Source: Lepas anatifera
Lineage: Eukaryota; Arthropoda; Thecostraca; Lepadidae
Direction: 5' to 3'
DNA length: 64,000 nt
Assembly: GCA_034440635.1 (NCBI GenBank)
Contig: JAOTON010000767.1
Coordinates: 1,674,001 to 1,738,000 of the forward strand
Within the stretch, counting starts at the first letter, position 1. Each line of letters starts with the position of its first letter. The translations under genes were made by a program, and so were the position numbers. The notes below the pieces were generated by a model. That model saw only the letters and a list, made by a program, of their open reading frames with translations. It was not told the origin of the DNA and made no database searches. Shown here piece after piece: positions 36,341 through 50,124 of the stretch.

Positions 36341-38577
36341 CTAAAAATGGGACGAGTGATGTATTTACGCTTCCTTCGGTTCCGACAAAAGCTTTGCTTG
36401 GGCTGTAGAAATCAGCCCACAACGTTGTGGGGCCGAGCACTCATCGCTTGTATTATCATTTCTAAGCGCTCATTGGTATCTTGATGACCGATCAAAAGTT
36501 CGCACCGCGTGTAACCTCGCACTTTACCCCGCGCGCTTAACCTCGCACTTGACGTCACTTTTGGGTTATTGATCGATCCTTCCTGTACTAAATATCGGCC
36601 TGGTAGGTCACCCGATTTCCTTCTTTATCCCATACGTTAATGCAGAGCTCGATAGCGTTGGATACGACCAGGAATAATGCACCCCAATGGTCCTGCGAAG
36701 GAGACATCAAGGGCTGCAGAGTTTATGCTGATAGGTGCCGGGCTATAATGTGATTAATATGATGTGGTGCGATATGCTGTCTGGAGGGGCGATCGCGATG
36801 AATCGCCCCATCACGTGCGCTAATCAACAGAGGCGATGCCAGCTCGTGAACTCAGGGGGCTAGTTTTTGTAAGCAGCCGCTGAAGAATGAAAAATCCAGC
36901 GCAAAGACAGTAGTAAGATGCAGCTTGCCTCTTTCCTCTGGAGTTTTTTTCACCGCGTCGTTTCAGAAGAGTTGGCCACCTCCGGTTCCGCCGCCCCTGG
37001 ACAGCCGCCTGGTGCGGAGGGCAGTCGGAGCGGGCCCGTCTCGTGACCGCCGGACGTTAGTCTGCTGCGTTAGTACTTGGTTATCGGCGGGGTGACCGGC
37101 GTGGCCGGAGCCAGCACGATCGGCCGACACAAGGCTGGCCGCTGCGGGCGTGAACAGAATCGGGTATGGGTTGTGGGCGTGGCCGGCCAGCACCAGCTCA
37201 GTGGGCATCCTGAAGCTGGAAAGGCCTTCATTAAGAAATTCGCTGAATAACTGCGCAGTCAGAGCACAGCCCACGTGCTGTATTAGTTTTCGCCCTATTT
37301 TTTCGTACACAATGTATGTGTCACAGCGTACACGCTGATCCCGCTGCCTCTCCGATTGTATTAGCCCTAGTCAGACCGGCGCCTGAGCCCTCCTTGAAAC
37401 GGACTGCTGATCCACGCGTAACCGTAGAGATGGCACCATGGCTTTGTACGTTACACTTTGGTCTCACATGGGTGACGTGTTTTCCTGGTTTTTGACGTAA
37501 GTTGTTTTAGCCGACTGGAAAAGGGAAGACATGTATGATGATGATGTCTCAAATTTGAGCTTATACATATATATAGTATCGTTATTTTAAACAAGACTTA
37601 TAGTCATTTCCGTTTTCGCAACACTAATGCATTTGGTCTGGGACTTATAAGAGGCTGAGTTCAGTAGCAGAATTAATCGAGCAAGTCCTTAAATAACAGA
37701 GACGGAGTAGGCGTTCGAAATAAAAACAGAAGTTGAAAAAACTTATGATATATGAATGCTTACTCCAACTTATTTTCAACCCATCGATTCAGTTAAGCTG
37801 TTTCAGTGTTCATGGCTGTTTCCCTGTAGAGGCGCTCTGGACTGATGACTTCGGGCTGGTCTCATGTGAGTGACGAGCAAGAAGTTTAATAAGGCGTGGA
37901 AGGGGTTGTGGATGAATGGGCCTGGGCTCTCAGCAGCACGATGGATCATCTGAGCTTTCTCGGTTTTGTGGTCAGCAACACTGGGTCACCACGTCTTGCA
38001 CGTATTAAATCGTGAATATGCACGGAAACAAAAGTACCACGTTTTTACCTGAGGATAGCATCCGGCACATAACAATTGTGCTCCGAAGTAAGTAATTTTG
38101 GTTCGTTGCTGGGTAATTCTGTTTTCGAAGCAGGGTGTCAGTGCTTAACCGACTCAGCCAGTTCAACAGAGCTCGTTGGTGGCCCTCTGAGCGTCAGCGG
38201 AGGTGTTACTCGCTGGCAGGAGTCTATTTCTTCCCCCTTGACCTTATCATGTTCACTGTTAGCGTTAATAGCATGAGCAATAGCATGAGTATAGCAATAG
38301 CATGAGTCAGCAATAGCATAGGCTTTGAACACGGAACCATGGCGATGTCCTCATACAGCGGAAAACGGCAGAGACTAGAAAGATACATTCTCTTTTCTGC
38401 TAGATATTCTGGGTTGAAAGTTCCACTAGCAATATACTATGCTTGTTGTGGTGTTTGTTTGGGCTGGGAACCTTGGGCCAGATTATCAAAGCTTCACAAC
38501 CTGCATCAGACTCCAAAAACCGTATCATATCAGTAATCATGAACATTAGAGTGGCTGGAAGGTGTCCTCTGCTCTGT
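36341..38577. other. Intronic non-coding stretch
   Basis: No exon. A full CRE palindrome (TGACGTCA) lies at 36550-36557, and a 13-bp phrase TAACCTCGCACTT is repeated twice just before it (from 36511 and 36539). The 36.96-37.31 kb part is GC-rich with a 115-codon minus frame that I do not recognise. Confidence 0.45.
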
Positions 38578-38907
38578 AGTGGCGTAGCTCTGCATTGGCA
38601 AAGCTGTAGGGCAGCTCTGAGGCGGGTTCTGGGTTGACGAAGCTCTGAGATGGCGTGGTTTGTGGTTGGCATAGCTCTGAGATTGCGCGGTTTGGGGTTG
38701 GCAGAGCTCTGAGATGGCGCGGCTCTGGTTTGGCGGAGCTATGAGATGGCGTAGTTCTGGGTTGGCGTAGCTCTGAGATAGCGTATTCTGGTTGGCTGTC
38801 TAATACTATTCTGGTTGGTGCTGAGATCTTTTTGGTTGGCATAGCTCTGAAATGGCGCAGCTCTGGGTTGGCAGAGCTCTGAGATGGCGCAGTTCTGGGC
38901 TGGCGGA
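38578..38907. repeat. Minisatellite, about 32-bp unit
   Basis: A unit of the form AGCTCTGAGATGGCGC then GGCTCTGGGTTGGCAG repeats about ten times with deletions and point changes. GAGCTC or near-GAGCTC recurs in each unit. Minus-strand translation gives a periodic ELRQPRT-type peptide that simply mirrors the repeat. Confidence 0.85.
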
Positions 38908-41900
38908 AATGAGATCTATGTGCAGTTGTGACCGGTCCAGGGGCGGGCTGCCCGGGCGTGGCCGCCTCTGTGATCGAGATTTATGTGTACCTCTGCAGTG
39001 TGGCGATTTATGGGGGTCTGCACGTCATTCTGCCGTTAGGAAGGCACGCGCCGCGGCCGGTCGGTTCCTCTGCTGGGAGCGCTGGCCAGTCCTGGCCTGT
39101 CACGTCTACGGCCGAGGTCGGAGCGGCGCCCTGAAAAATCATCCGGTACCGCACGATCACAGAGCATCACATAATCATCCTATTACACTCCATGAACCCG
39201 AAAACAGGTCATTGGTGTGGCGACAGCGCCCTCTCCTGCAGCCGCCGCCGGTGACTCAGCGGCGCGCCGGAGGTGCTCTGGATCGGCTGGCGTGGTTAAC
39301 GGCGGCGACCCCTCGACCTGTGAAGCTGCACTCGACCCGTTCCCACAGTGGGGCTGACCGGGCCGCCGGCCGCCTCCTGCCAGCTCGTTACTCGGCAGTC
39401 GTGCCTGGTCCGCTCCGGCAACGGCAGCGCCGCCGGCAATGGGGCAGCGGGTAACGACGCCCCGGGCGGCGATCGCCGTAATTGTAACGAGCTTTATACG
39501 GGACACGCGTGGCCGTTTATGATCGGCCAACCACGCAGGGCTTCGGGCGAGGGTGTGGGGGATGAGTGGGCGTGGAAGGAGGCCCATGAAAACCAAGGGT
39601 GCCGCCCGATTCGAGTCCTGCAGTTACACGTTTGGTTTCTTTATTAAATTCAGCTGAATAGGTGAGATTTGTGTCTTGGGGGCAAACGATATGACGTAAG
39701 TTTATTAATACCTGCGGAGCGTTTTCATGCTTTTTATCCTCAGGCTTAAGCATGCAAATTCATAAATTCATTGTTAATATTTATCAGTGATAAGGTGTTT
39801 GGAACTCTTCCTATTGTGGAATACTGATAATCATTGGTGGTAATTTTTGGCTCGGCTTACTGAAAAAGTTTCATCGACCAATAAAGTGTGCATACATTTT
39901 TTTCTTCAAAATAGTTTAATCAGTAACAGTATTTTCCTTGGCCAATTTGAGATGAGACGAGGCTATCAACTTTTACCATTGCCCCCTGGATATAGAATTA
40001 TTCAAATGCATTCGTTAAAACGTTGTTGACCTAAGCTTGGAATCGTCAATGCAAGATGTTGATAGTTCTTTGTTACATATATTCATTCTAATCCGTCTAT
40101 TGTCTTATTTTTTGGTCTTCTATTTTGCAAGCGCTGGTGTGCCGACTCCTCTGTGTCAGACACTCACTCCAACAAAAGGCTTCAAATTATATTGGTCAGA
40201 ATATGATAAAAAGAGCAGCATCACACATAATTTCACACAATCTTATAATGTGGAAACACATTCAAATACGAAACCAGGCATCTCCAGAGCTCGTATCACC
40301 GTCTTATAGTGTTACATAACATCTGACACTATTATCGATAAATCGTATGATCGGATAACCAGTTTAGCTTTACGCGCCGAGTAGCCACCGGCTCGCTCTT
40401 TCAGTTCCGTTTCTGTATTGCCTTCACGCCTGACTGAGTTTGTGGGCGGGGGCGGGGAGGGGTCACCGCCCGTGGCGGTGCCCGCAGCCCCCGCCCCGTG
40501 CAAAGCTGCCGCCAATCTGATTAAAGCCTCGTTTGATGCAGTCGATTACGAGTGTTTTGGCTGGCGGTCGACGCCAGAGGGCGGTGAAATCGGTCGGTGC
40601 GCGGATCAGGACTGGCGCAGGGGGCGGGAAGCTATTCTCGAGGCCGATTTGTCTATGACACGCCTGGGGGCGAGGAGGCGGGTGGCGGCGTCACCTTGGA
40701 ACACTCCCTGTGTCACGTGCGGGGAGGTCACGGCCAGTCGCGATGCGCCGCCCCAGCCGGCCGTCCCGCTTGCTTCTCGACACTGTCATTACACGATTTC
40801 GTTAGAATCTATAATGTCGTGTGGGATCAGTACCATTTTTCTCCACTCGGCTTCGACGGAAACGATGTGTCAGATATGAAATATGTTGTCTGGTTCTCTG
40901 AAAGTGAATATCAGCTTGATTCTGTGATGGTCAAGTGATCCTTACGATTAGCCGTATTAGATAATTATCAAAACCTGTTTAAGTGGTGCGTATGAATGCA
41001 GTATGACTATTTTAAAAACATTCTAAATTCTCAGAACACCCAGAATGCTCCTCGCCTGAAGTTTTCGCCTCCATCGGTGGCCCTGCGGACGCAGACACAG
41101 TAGCTAGGTGTGCAGTAGCTAGGTGAGGTGTTCAGTGCTGTAGAGCGGCATTCAGTAGCGAGGCGTTCAGCAGTCGGTTCAGCATGCCTGCCGGTGACAC
41201 CGCCCTGGCCTGACGTAGTTACGTCAGCTAGCAGTCGGTTCAGTTTGCAACAGGGCTTTTTACTGGTGCAGAGACGGGACGTTCAGGCATGTGGACGTCG
41301 GTGCACGCTGGCTCACCCTCAGACCAGTACCGATGTTTCGCAACGGGGGTGTCTTCTTGTCCCTGTCCCATTAACGACTAGTTCACTCCGGCGCCACCCT
41401 TTCGCTTTCAGAGAGCCTACCTCTTAGTTACCACCTCGGGACTAGCTTTTTGCCGTATTCAGCGCCGTCGTACCTAGTCCAATGTCACTTTATTTCGTCC
41501 AGACAAGAGAATCGTACCGGTTTCGATTATCCGTCGACCCCCGCTGATCGCTCGCGTGGCTAGAGTGGAAGACCCGCTGAGAGGCCGCGGTGACCTCGCT
41601 CGCTTCGGCGACAGATGAAGACGCATCCGAAGCTGTATCCGCGCTGCGGGCTGCGCCGCTGTTTGATTATTTGTCGTCGATGCCAGGAAGGTCACTGACG
41701 AAATTCACGGAGATTTACAACGCTTACAGGGACGTTCGCTTCACGGCTGGTTTGTCAAGCGTCTCGACTGATAGTGGCACAAGCTGATTAAAGATCTGAT
41801 GGGGTTGTGATCAATCGCCTGATGAACCAGCGTGTTCCACATGTGCAGAAAATTAAAACACTAATTTAATCAGCTCTGCCCTGCAGCAGCTCACACCCAA

Positions 41901-42851
41901 TCATAATAGATCAAGGTATCCGCCCGACCCTGTAACATGCTCCCCTCATGGTACGCCGAGCTCCGCGATCGGTCCACCCTGCCTTCAGTTGCCCTGCCGG
42001 TGTGGTGGCATCGATCGCGACGAACGACCAAGCGTCTGAAGACACCGTGTATCGACCGACGGCGCAGCGTCGCGTCCGCGCCGCCCACTACGCCGTCAGC
42101 GTGACCAGGAGCGACGCAACTCAATGAGTGACCCGACATCGACCGACCAGCCCCAGGGCGCGGGGTGGGGCGGCGGGAGGGAGGGGTCGGATGGCAGGGA
42201 GGAGAGGGTCGGGTGGCAGGAAGGAGAGAGTCGACCGGCCAGTTTGTCTTAGACTGACCAGTTCATGGCCCTTGTAGATGTGATCACGACACTTCCCGGG
42301 TCATAGAGGTGAAGGATGTTTACTGGAAGATAGATGGTTCGGATGTATCCTTGAGTCATATGCCAGTTTATTGTCTGATCTGTTTCGTATACATTTTGTG
42401 TTGCGTAAGTTCACTGAATCCAGATTGTAATGAATTTTAAGCCATCTAATTTCCCTTTTGCAAAAATATCAGGGAACAAAATATTCAACACAATGTCTTG
42501 TACACATTAATTATATTCGTATGATCTCATAATTGGAGCCGGGCCCCGTTCCATTTACCCTTCCTCAGCCGCCGCCACCGTCAGGGCGGGTTCACCGGTC
42601 CGACTTTCGCTGGCGGCGGCCGTGTCTTGGCCACCTTCTCCTGTCGCTGTCGGCCGCCGCTGCGCCGCAGGGCAGAGATGCGTCACGGATTGCCTCCGAC
42701 GCACCAACGATGTCGCAGACCCGCCGAAAGTAGATATGCAAACTTAACCGCCGAAAGTGGAGATGAAAACGTCGGCAGCGGTTAATTTCAAACAATTATG
42801 CTTGCGGGTGCATTACTTTCTTCATATCGATTGAGTGTGGCGTGCATACTT
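38908..42851. other. Intronic stretch with several CpG-rich patches
   Basis: CpG-rich patches lie at about 38930-39600, 40380-40900 and 41890-42250. They contain long overlapping frames (200 codons at 38852-39454, 153 at 40418-40879, 137 at 39183-39596 minus), none with a recognised domain or convincing splice sites. They could be intronic enhancers or unmethylated islands. No initiator-like motif set was found. Confidence 0.4.
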
Positions 42852-42868
42852 ATCATCATCATCATCAT
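42852..42868. repeat. (ATC)n microsatellite
   Basis: Five to six ATC triplets in a row. The AT-rich and GGCGCC-containing sequence to the right might be a diverged SINE/LINE tail on the minus strand, but no boundary is visible. Confidence 0.7.
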
Positions 42869-45800
42869 GTATTTCATAAAAAACAAGACAAAACATAAAT
42901 TGATTACTTCGATTGGCGCAAAAGCACAAATGTGCTTAAAACAAGGCGCCTCTTGAGTCAACATCAACGCACAGTATAACACCGCCTGGATCGTCAGCTC
43001 CTCCATGTGTGTGTGTGTCACCACCCCGTGAGACGCCAGGGCATGAAATAATTTTAATGGTGAAATATTTACTTCAGCTACTAGGTCAGGATTGAAAACT
43101 CTCTGTTGAGATTATAAATTTAAATGTTTCTTGAGCTACTGCATAGTCCTGCTTACTAGTTAGAGAATGTCCCCTCAGTAGTATATCTAGTTTTTTTAGC
43201 ATTGTTAAGATAAGCAAAGTTCGTGTTTAGTATTTCTGATATTCTGTTCGATAGGTGTGTTCTCTGATTTAAGTACTTTGGACAGCCAAGAAAGAAAGAC
43301 TTCTAGCACTAAGGGAGGCAAAACAGTCAGCGCTAGCATGCTTTGCTCCTCTTGGCGAGCAGAGTGGGCCATGTTGCAGTCAGCAGTAGTTACGTGGCCG
43401 TGATGGTCCTGTCCCGCCCGGTGGCCCTCCCCTGAGCAAAAAATTCGCTTATAGTGGCCTTGATTTGGCAATGAAAATTATATGCATGTGTTCGGTACTG
43501 CATTTTTGATTACTGGAAGTATTTCTTAGAGGATTAAGAGCTTTGTTTTACCTTCTTTATTTCATCACTCTGATTTCAGCAGTTGCATCGCCCGATTTTT
43601 CTGGAAAGCAACAATATTAGATGAAAACTAATTCGGGACACCAAGCTTATTTGTACCGTTTGCCCAAGTACAAGTGCATAAGGATATGGCTTCCGCTGAT
43701 TTGTGTCAGGTAGTAAAGAACAGTTCACATTTGGCTCCGCTTGGCCATGTACCCAGAGAAAATGCTTTGATCTTCCTCATCGAGTCACGACCACGCGATG
43801 TTACGGGTAATCCGTGAGCCTTAACAGGCGACGAATGCCAGGAAGCATCGGGCATGTTTACGTTGTTATTTCTTAGTAGACACAACAATCAAATATTACT
43901 GGATGTTGACGCCAATGAGATATACTTCCCAATGCTTTGGAAGATAGCGTAACCTAAAACCCCCATAACCTAACTGTAAGTAGTGTGTCGATGTCGTTAA
44001 TACGCTGCAGTGCTTTGACGCTCGTCACCTCCGGGGTGGTGGGGAGCAGGGTCATGCCTCCTTGCTCTAACACAGCACGACTGGACCCCGCCCACCGCGG
44101 GTCGAAGGTTGGGTTCGCTTTAATTGACCTGTCACGCTCGGCTCGTCGGCGATAGAAGCAGAGCGTACGTACGGTCACCGCACATCACCCAGCCGCGAGA
44201 ATTATTGTCAAATCACGTGACATTTCGTGATGTCGTTCCTGGTCAATTATCAATGATCCGCACATAATTGCTTGGCTTTTCTGAATGTAAGGATGTGTTG
44301 ACACTGCGTTGGTAGCCATTTGTTCGATATTATTGTTCGTTGTGCAATTATTGGAGACAATCAATGACCGACCCGGTTTCTCCACTGGCTTGAATTTGCC
44401 TAGTCCATTTTCCACGGAGCACAGTAACGTTTGAAGTACTTTTCCATTAGTTTGATTAATCAGTTATCCGTTTAGTGTGATATCACCTCTACTCTACCTT
44501 GAAGCTTTCCAGGTGCAGTACGATCGAAAAGCGTGATGCCATTCGGGTTTTTTTATTGTGGCGAAATATATCCTCTAGCACTAGTCGGATGATGTATGAA
44601 TTTATTCACATACAAGCGATCCTATGTTCTCATCAGTGAACACGTGACGACTTATCATTTCTAGCGTACAAATTTGTGTTACTAATGTTGGGATATCATG
44701 GGTTGGATTGTACGCGCGGCCCTGAAAACTGTGAGAGTAAACGAAGAAAGCCGAGAAAGGAAATGTCAACAACATCACTCCATCATGCAGGTCGGACATA
44801 TGACTCATGACACTGAGCTCGAGGGATCGTGCCATTCGGACAGGTGTAAGTGACGTGATGACTTATGGCTGAATAGCACGCGCTCGTCACTAGGCGAACA
44901 ACACCGCGCAGACCAGGCAACCGGTGGCTGGAACTGCAACGCGCGGAGAGGGGCTATCACCAGAGACTGCAGCTAAAAACTACAAGCTAGCACCGAGGTC
45001 GGGGCGCCCCTCACGCACAGCGCTATCCCTGGTGACTCTACGCATACCACCGCTCATTAATGCGTCTGTTTGGACGTATTCTTAATGGAGCGATCGCTGG
45101 CACATGCAGGGCAGATCCTCCATGTAGAAACAAGGCCACATCTTGTGAAACATATGCGCCACTATGTTCAGAGCCGACGCACGAATACATTAGCGACGCT
45201 GCCAACGGACGGTCGGTCAATCCTGAGGGCGCGGCGTACCGTCGTCGTCTGCCATTCATCACTGAGAGGGCGGGCCACGCCGCTGACTGTGTGTTACCCG
45301 ATTTCCCAATGATGCCTCCGAGGCGGTATATAGCTTGCGATGCCGAAGCCAACTAGCTGGCGCTGGGTGCTGTCGTGTAAAATTCGTTATCGGGGAGGAA
45401 CCGGCTTGATTTTAAATTCGGACAATGTTTCGTGAATATAACTGTTATTGTCGTTGTATCAGTCGTTGCTTACGGTAGTAAGGTATGATGACCTATGAGA
45501 TACAGATCCTTACGCTTTACCGGTTGTTCAGGATACGCACTGTGTACAACACCTGCGGTACTGAACACTGACTGGCGCTGACTGGTCGCCACAGTATCCT
45601 AAAACGCGATTCTTTGCTGTCAGAAGAGGCTTCGATTCACGTCGATTGGTCTATCATGGTTTCATATGATGCGCCCCGTTTAAATTTTGACTCATGCTTT
45701 CCTCCTGATTTCCGAGACTCCGGCGGATTCGGTGACCAGCCGAGCGCGTGAGAACAGTTGCCGAGTCAGTTATTTTCGGCTCGCTGCTCGACACTGCTGT

Positions 45801-48064
45801 TTTGACCCACCGAGGGGCCGATTATACAACAGGGATGATAAATGGCTCAGCTGCGCCCGCGGCGCAACCAACGGTACATTACCCACACTAATTATCATTG
45901 GCCTACACTGATTTATGGCAGGGAGACCGCTTCTGATGAAAGCTACGCGCTCGGTCCGAATCGTCGGCCGTCTGCAGCCAGGCTTCCTGTCCCTCGCCTG
46001 CAGGGGACTGGTCTCACTCGGTAACGTGGGACACGCATCGATTGAAACGGCTTGATGGTAGACTGGTAGTATTTAGAGAAGCGTTATTTCTGACCGAGAT
46101 GATTACGTCTCATGTTTGATTGCTACACCTGTATCTTTGTTGTAGCCTTGAAAATTATGAATTGCTGCTCGTCCTCCAGAGCGCAGTGTGGAATCCGTGT
46201 GCAGTGTGCAGAGAGTGCACTAATTCGCGTAATATGCGGTGGTATAAATCAGACCGTATGGGGGCAATATCACCCATCCAGGCATTATCGCGGCCATTTG
46301 CGGTGGAGCGCTGTACCAGGGCTGGCGTTCTGTGATAGATGTCTCCAGACAACGCGATTCGGGGATGCCAGATGGAGCCCGACAAAATGGAGGCATTGTG
46401 ATGCTCCTCTACACATCCGTTGTTATCCCGGTAATGCATGTAAGCATATTTAGCGAGCTCGGGTATATTCGGAGCTTCTGAGAGCAGAGAGATAAGGTGT
46501 AAAACTGGCATTTATATTTTGTGTGGAAGTAACATTTTCCATGTTCAAAATCGGCGTGGTATATTTATCTTTATATTTTCCAGAGGTCTATATGGTCTGT
46601 ATTTGAGCTGGAAATAAAGTTTTATCATTGCGGATACAAAATGTGGCGTATCTAAGGGGGCTAATCCTGTCATGTCCCCAAAATGAAACAGAGAATGGGG
46701 CAAACCCTCTTTAGCTTCTCGCCCAAAAGCAAACTTATAATTCATAATAGGTTTATCAAAAAAATTTACAACGTTTCTGTCCGTTTGATCATATTCAGCA
46801 GGTGGTGTGATCACCGTTTATCGGTATGGTATGAAACGTTTTATTTATTCTTTTTAATATTTTATTGTGATATTGTTGGACACAAAATAATATTTGGGTG
46901 TGTTTGATCAGTATACATATACCACAGCCTTTGTTATATTGCAATATTTTTCAAATTGTAAGTTACTGTATTAGTTCCCGTGTTGGTTGTATAAAAACTA
47001 ATTTCACGATATAAAACGAAAACACTAAGAGTTGGTTATTTCGTCCGGCTCGTGGGAACGCATGTGCAGGGATAGAAGAGCGACTCCGAGCGGCCAGCAC
47101 GGAGCGATCACTGTGGTAGGTCACTAATGGGATCTGTCATGTATACGGACACGGGTAATGACTTCGCTGGGTGTGGGGTGTGATAGAATCACCCGTTCGA
47201 GGCTGGGAACCGCTGCCCGCTCCAGCTGAGCCGACGGCTGTCCTTAGCCGCCATCAGCTCACGTGAAGATGCCGGATATATCTGTATTATCTCCTCGCGG
47301 TCTCGTTTAAACAGGTGTAGAAATCAAATTAAAGTGGTTGATACACTTGGGTAAGGTTCATTCATTACTGTTATGAAAAGCTGTTTTGTGAAATCACTTG
47401 CGTGCGGACGTTGATGAATCCCAGACAGAATAATGAGGCCGCAGCTAGCGTTATCTAACTATTGTGAGCGGAATCACGACGGAGTGCAGCGTTGGAAGAC
47501 GCTGGGGCGTGCATTCCAGGGTGCACATATCTGGCGAGGCAACTGTCCACCGCTGATGTTACGGAGTAGCATGGCCTGCCACAGCCAAGGCAGACTGGTG
47601 CTCTCCTCAGGAATGGACATCACTTTCACTACGAGTTTTTCCATGCGTGTGCACTCTATCGGTGTTACATATGCCGTCCCTGAAAAACTGGTGCTTCTTT
47701 GAAGTACGAGGCTGTGGCTCGATGCATGTAAGGTGTATATTTACGTCCTTGGACGGTAGCATAGAAATAGTTCTGCTGATATTCAGGTCTGATCCAAAAT
47801 TTTCTATAGTAGATTTCATGTCATCATGCACCTACCAGATCTTCAGATCCCCTTACTGCTTGGTATGCCTTTTTGTAAAGGTGCATCGTAAAATTGTGAT
47901 CTTGGATACTTTTGGAGACATGCACGCTGGGATACAAACCATCTTAGCGACGCCGGGATTTCTCGAATGCGCATATGGTTTCCACTGTGGGCGGTTGGTT
48001 AATTGTTTAAGTATTTTCACTTTCCTTCCATGAAATGGTAAACCAGCTGACTGATAATCCGAAA
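42869..48064. other. Intronic non-coding stretch
   Basis: About 5.2 kb without a supported exon or element. Frames at 45038-45356 are open on both strands and in three phases. The 47433-48033 segment is open in parts on both strands with protein-like composition but is interrupted by stops. None is recognised. Confidence 0.4.
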
Positions 48065-48215
48065 CAGTGGCGGATCCAGAACTTTATTTCGGGGCTCGAA
48101 CCTCATCTGGGGCTCGAACCTCCCCGGCTCGGAACAGCCTCCGGCTATGTTTTAGCTATAGGCACTCGGATATTTGGGGAGGGGCTTGAGCCCACCCTCC
48201 TTGTATCCGCTACGG
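48065..48215 (+). mobile_element. hAT-like MITE, family 2, copy B
   Basis: It starts CAGTGGCGGATCCAG and ends CCTTGTATCCGCTACGG. The interior has GGCTCGAACCTC twice and the GGCACTCGGATATTTGGGGA block shared with copies A and C. The right terminus is altered and no target duplication is clear. At about 151 bp it is non-coding. Confidence 0.7.
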
Positions 48216-49816
48216 CTCTAAGGCACGCCGGCGACGCTGACTGATAACTCCCCAACCCAGACCCATATGTCACCGAGACGATTTTCCAGATATGCCCTAT
48301 CTATCGGCGCCATCAAACTCTTCATTTCGCCTCAAACCCCATTAGGTTGATTTACGGCGGTTGTATAGTAATGGTGTGTGCTTGCGCCTCTGAGGCGTAA
48401 AGCGCGTGGGCTCCACCAGCGACCGACCTCGCCGGAGAGAGAAGCAGTTTCATGGTTTGTTTTACGACACTGTTATGTTTATGTGTGGTGGCCACGATCG
48501 ACTGCGGGCACCGGTCCGCGGGCCGGCTCTGGCTCCTCAGAGCTCGGCTCAACGTTACTCGCACCGATGTTTCATCCAGTATGAAGCTCAGCCGAGTCGG
48601 TGACTGCAAATTGGACCATGAAAGGCACCGCTGACTTTTAGGAGCGCGGCTGTGTTTTGAAGGCGTGTCAGGTGCGGTGGCTACTCATTGGCTTGCTTTG
48701 TTAAGTGCTTACTGTCTTTGAGTAGCCCGCAGTAGGAGGATCTATATTTTTTTGCTGATATCTGGTCCACTAATGTGAGAATTTTTTTTCTCCTACATAT
48801 GTTTTTGGTCTTGAAAAGTAGGTTTGTCGGTGCCTGTAGGATGTTGCACACGTTTTCTTTGTATGTGCAGTCGCATTTGCCTTAAATGTGCATTTGCAAA
48901 GCTTGATACATACTTATTTCATCAGATATGGGATTTTAGATTTAGTTGCAAGCTATACAAAATGCTTACACAATGCTACACTAATCGAATAGTATTTTTG
49001 TACCGGAAACAGAAAGGTGCTGTTGTTATTCACTTTTCACTCATGTCCAGTTGTCTGCTAGAATGCGCCACAAAATTTACACCTGTACTCGAGCTGGTTT
49101 CCCAAAGCTCAAGGTCATTAAGACGCAACAGAGCATTTCAATTTGGTGTGTAGGTCACGATGTATGAATGCAGGGCGGACACCGTCAGCTATTCATTTGC
49201 AATTGCACGGTTCTTTTCACAGCTCCCACCGCCTCTGTGAGTTATGACATGTTTCCACCCAGTGGTTCTGAAAGTACGCGGATGCTGTCAACACGACGCG
49301 CCGCAACCTGCTGACTTACCTAAACAGACGCTGTGAATGCCAGCGGAAGTCCTTATACCAGACACCCGCGTTATGAGCCGTTGCCAGGTGCCCTGACCAT
49401 GGCTATTTCTAAGCTCCGTCGTGTGTGAATAAAGCACGTGCGTGCAAATATGTATCATTTAGCGTTCGGAAAAGCCAGATTATTGACGTTTTGTGTTTTC
49501 TTTTGTGGTCTTTCTGTATTTTCCTTTCAATAAAACTTTTTTTAAAATGCTATATTTGTATAAGATGAACTTGATTCCATGTTGCAACCTCCAAAATTTA
49601 CAAGGGTGTTGTGTGTATGAGGGCCCGAAAGAAGCACAGAGGCGTCAAAGGGTGAGATATGCCTGTGATATTTTCTATGGTCTTTGGGTTACTAATAAAG
49701 CTTCATGGCAGGACCAGACGGAGCGAGTAGGAATCTAAGCAAAAATTAGGGCGAACCTAAACACAAATCATTTTAAATGGAAATCCTTCGCGGCTCAAAT
49801 ACAATGTTAAGCCTTG
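48216..49816. other. Intronic non-coding stretch
   Basis: No exon or element is recognised. GC-rich sequence at 48360-48640 is open on both strands, followed by AT-rich sequence. Confidence 0.45.
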
Positions 49817-50124
49817 TTAACTCTATCCCTGTCAGACTCCCGGTTACCTTTATTCCTGTCAGGGGGGGGGGGTGGTGGGTTTGGCTCCTCTAAAATTCCA
49901 AAATATAAGGCTCGGTTTGTGAATAGATCGGCTCTAAATACTGAGGCATAGCTCCACTCCTGGTAAATCCATTATTCCAAACTCTCTGAGAATCTCCCCA
50001 ATTTAGCATTTAAAAGACGTCAGAAATTTTCAAATGACTATCGTGAATTGTTTTGGAGACATATTCCGGAAAAAAGCATAAGGAGTGGGCAGAATCTCCC
50101 TCCCCCTGACAGGAACAGGGTTAA
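49817..50124. mobile_element. piggyBac-like MITE bounded by TTAA
   Basis: The left end reads TTAACTCTATCCCTGTCAG (from 49817) and the right end is the inverse of TTAACCCTGTTCCTGTCAG (to 50124), two differences over 19 bp including the TTAA. PiggyBac transposases insert at and duplicate TTAA, and many of their termini start CCCT. The right end matches this and the left shows CTCT. The element is 308 bp including both TTAAs, with a G11 run inside and no coding capacity. Diverged phrases in the 31.3-32.4 kb region suggest older relatives. Confidence 0.75.

Noticed and set aside
38546..38842. Repeat protein ELRQPRT on the minus strand
   Set aside because: It mirrors the 32-bp minisatellite and has no start context or splice support.
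45038..45356. Coding exon with frames of about 100 codons on both strands
   Set aside because: Three frames are open over the same bases, a sign of low stop density; no domain is recognised.
47433..48033. Decayed minus-strand coding region
   Set aside because: The minus translation has stretches that look protein-like, but they are broken by stops. No family is recognised and the plus strand is equally open.
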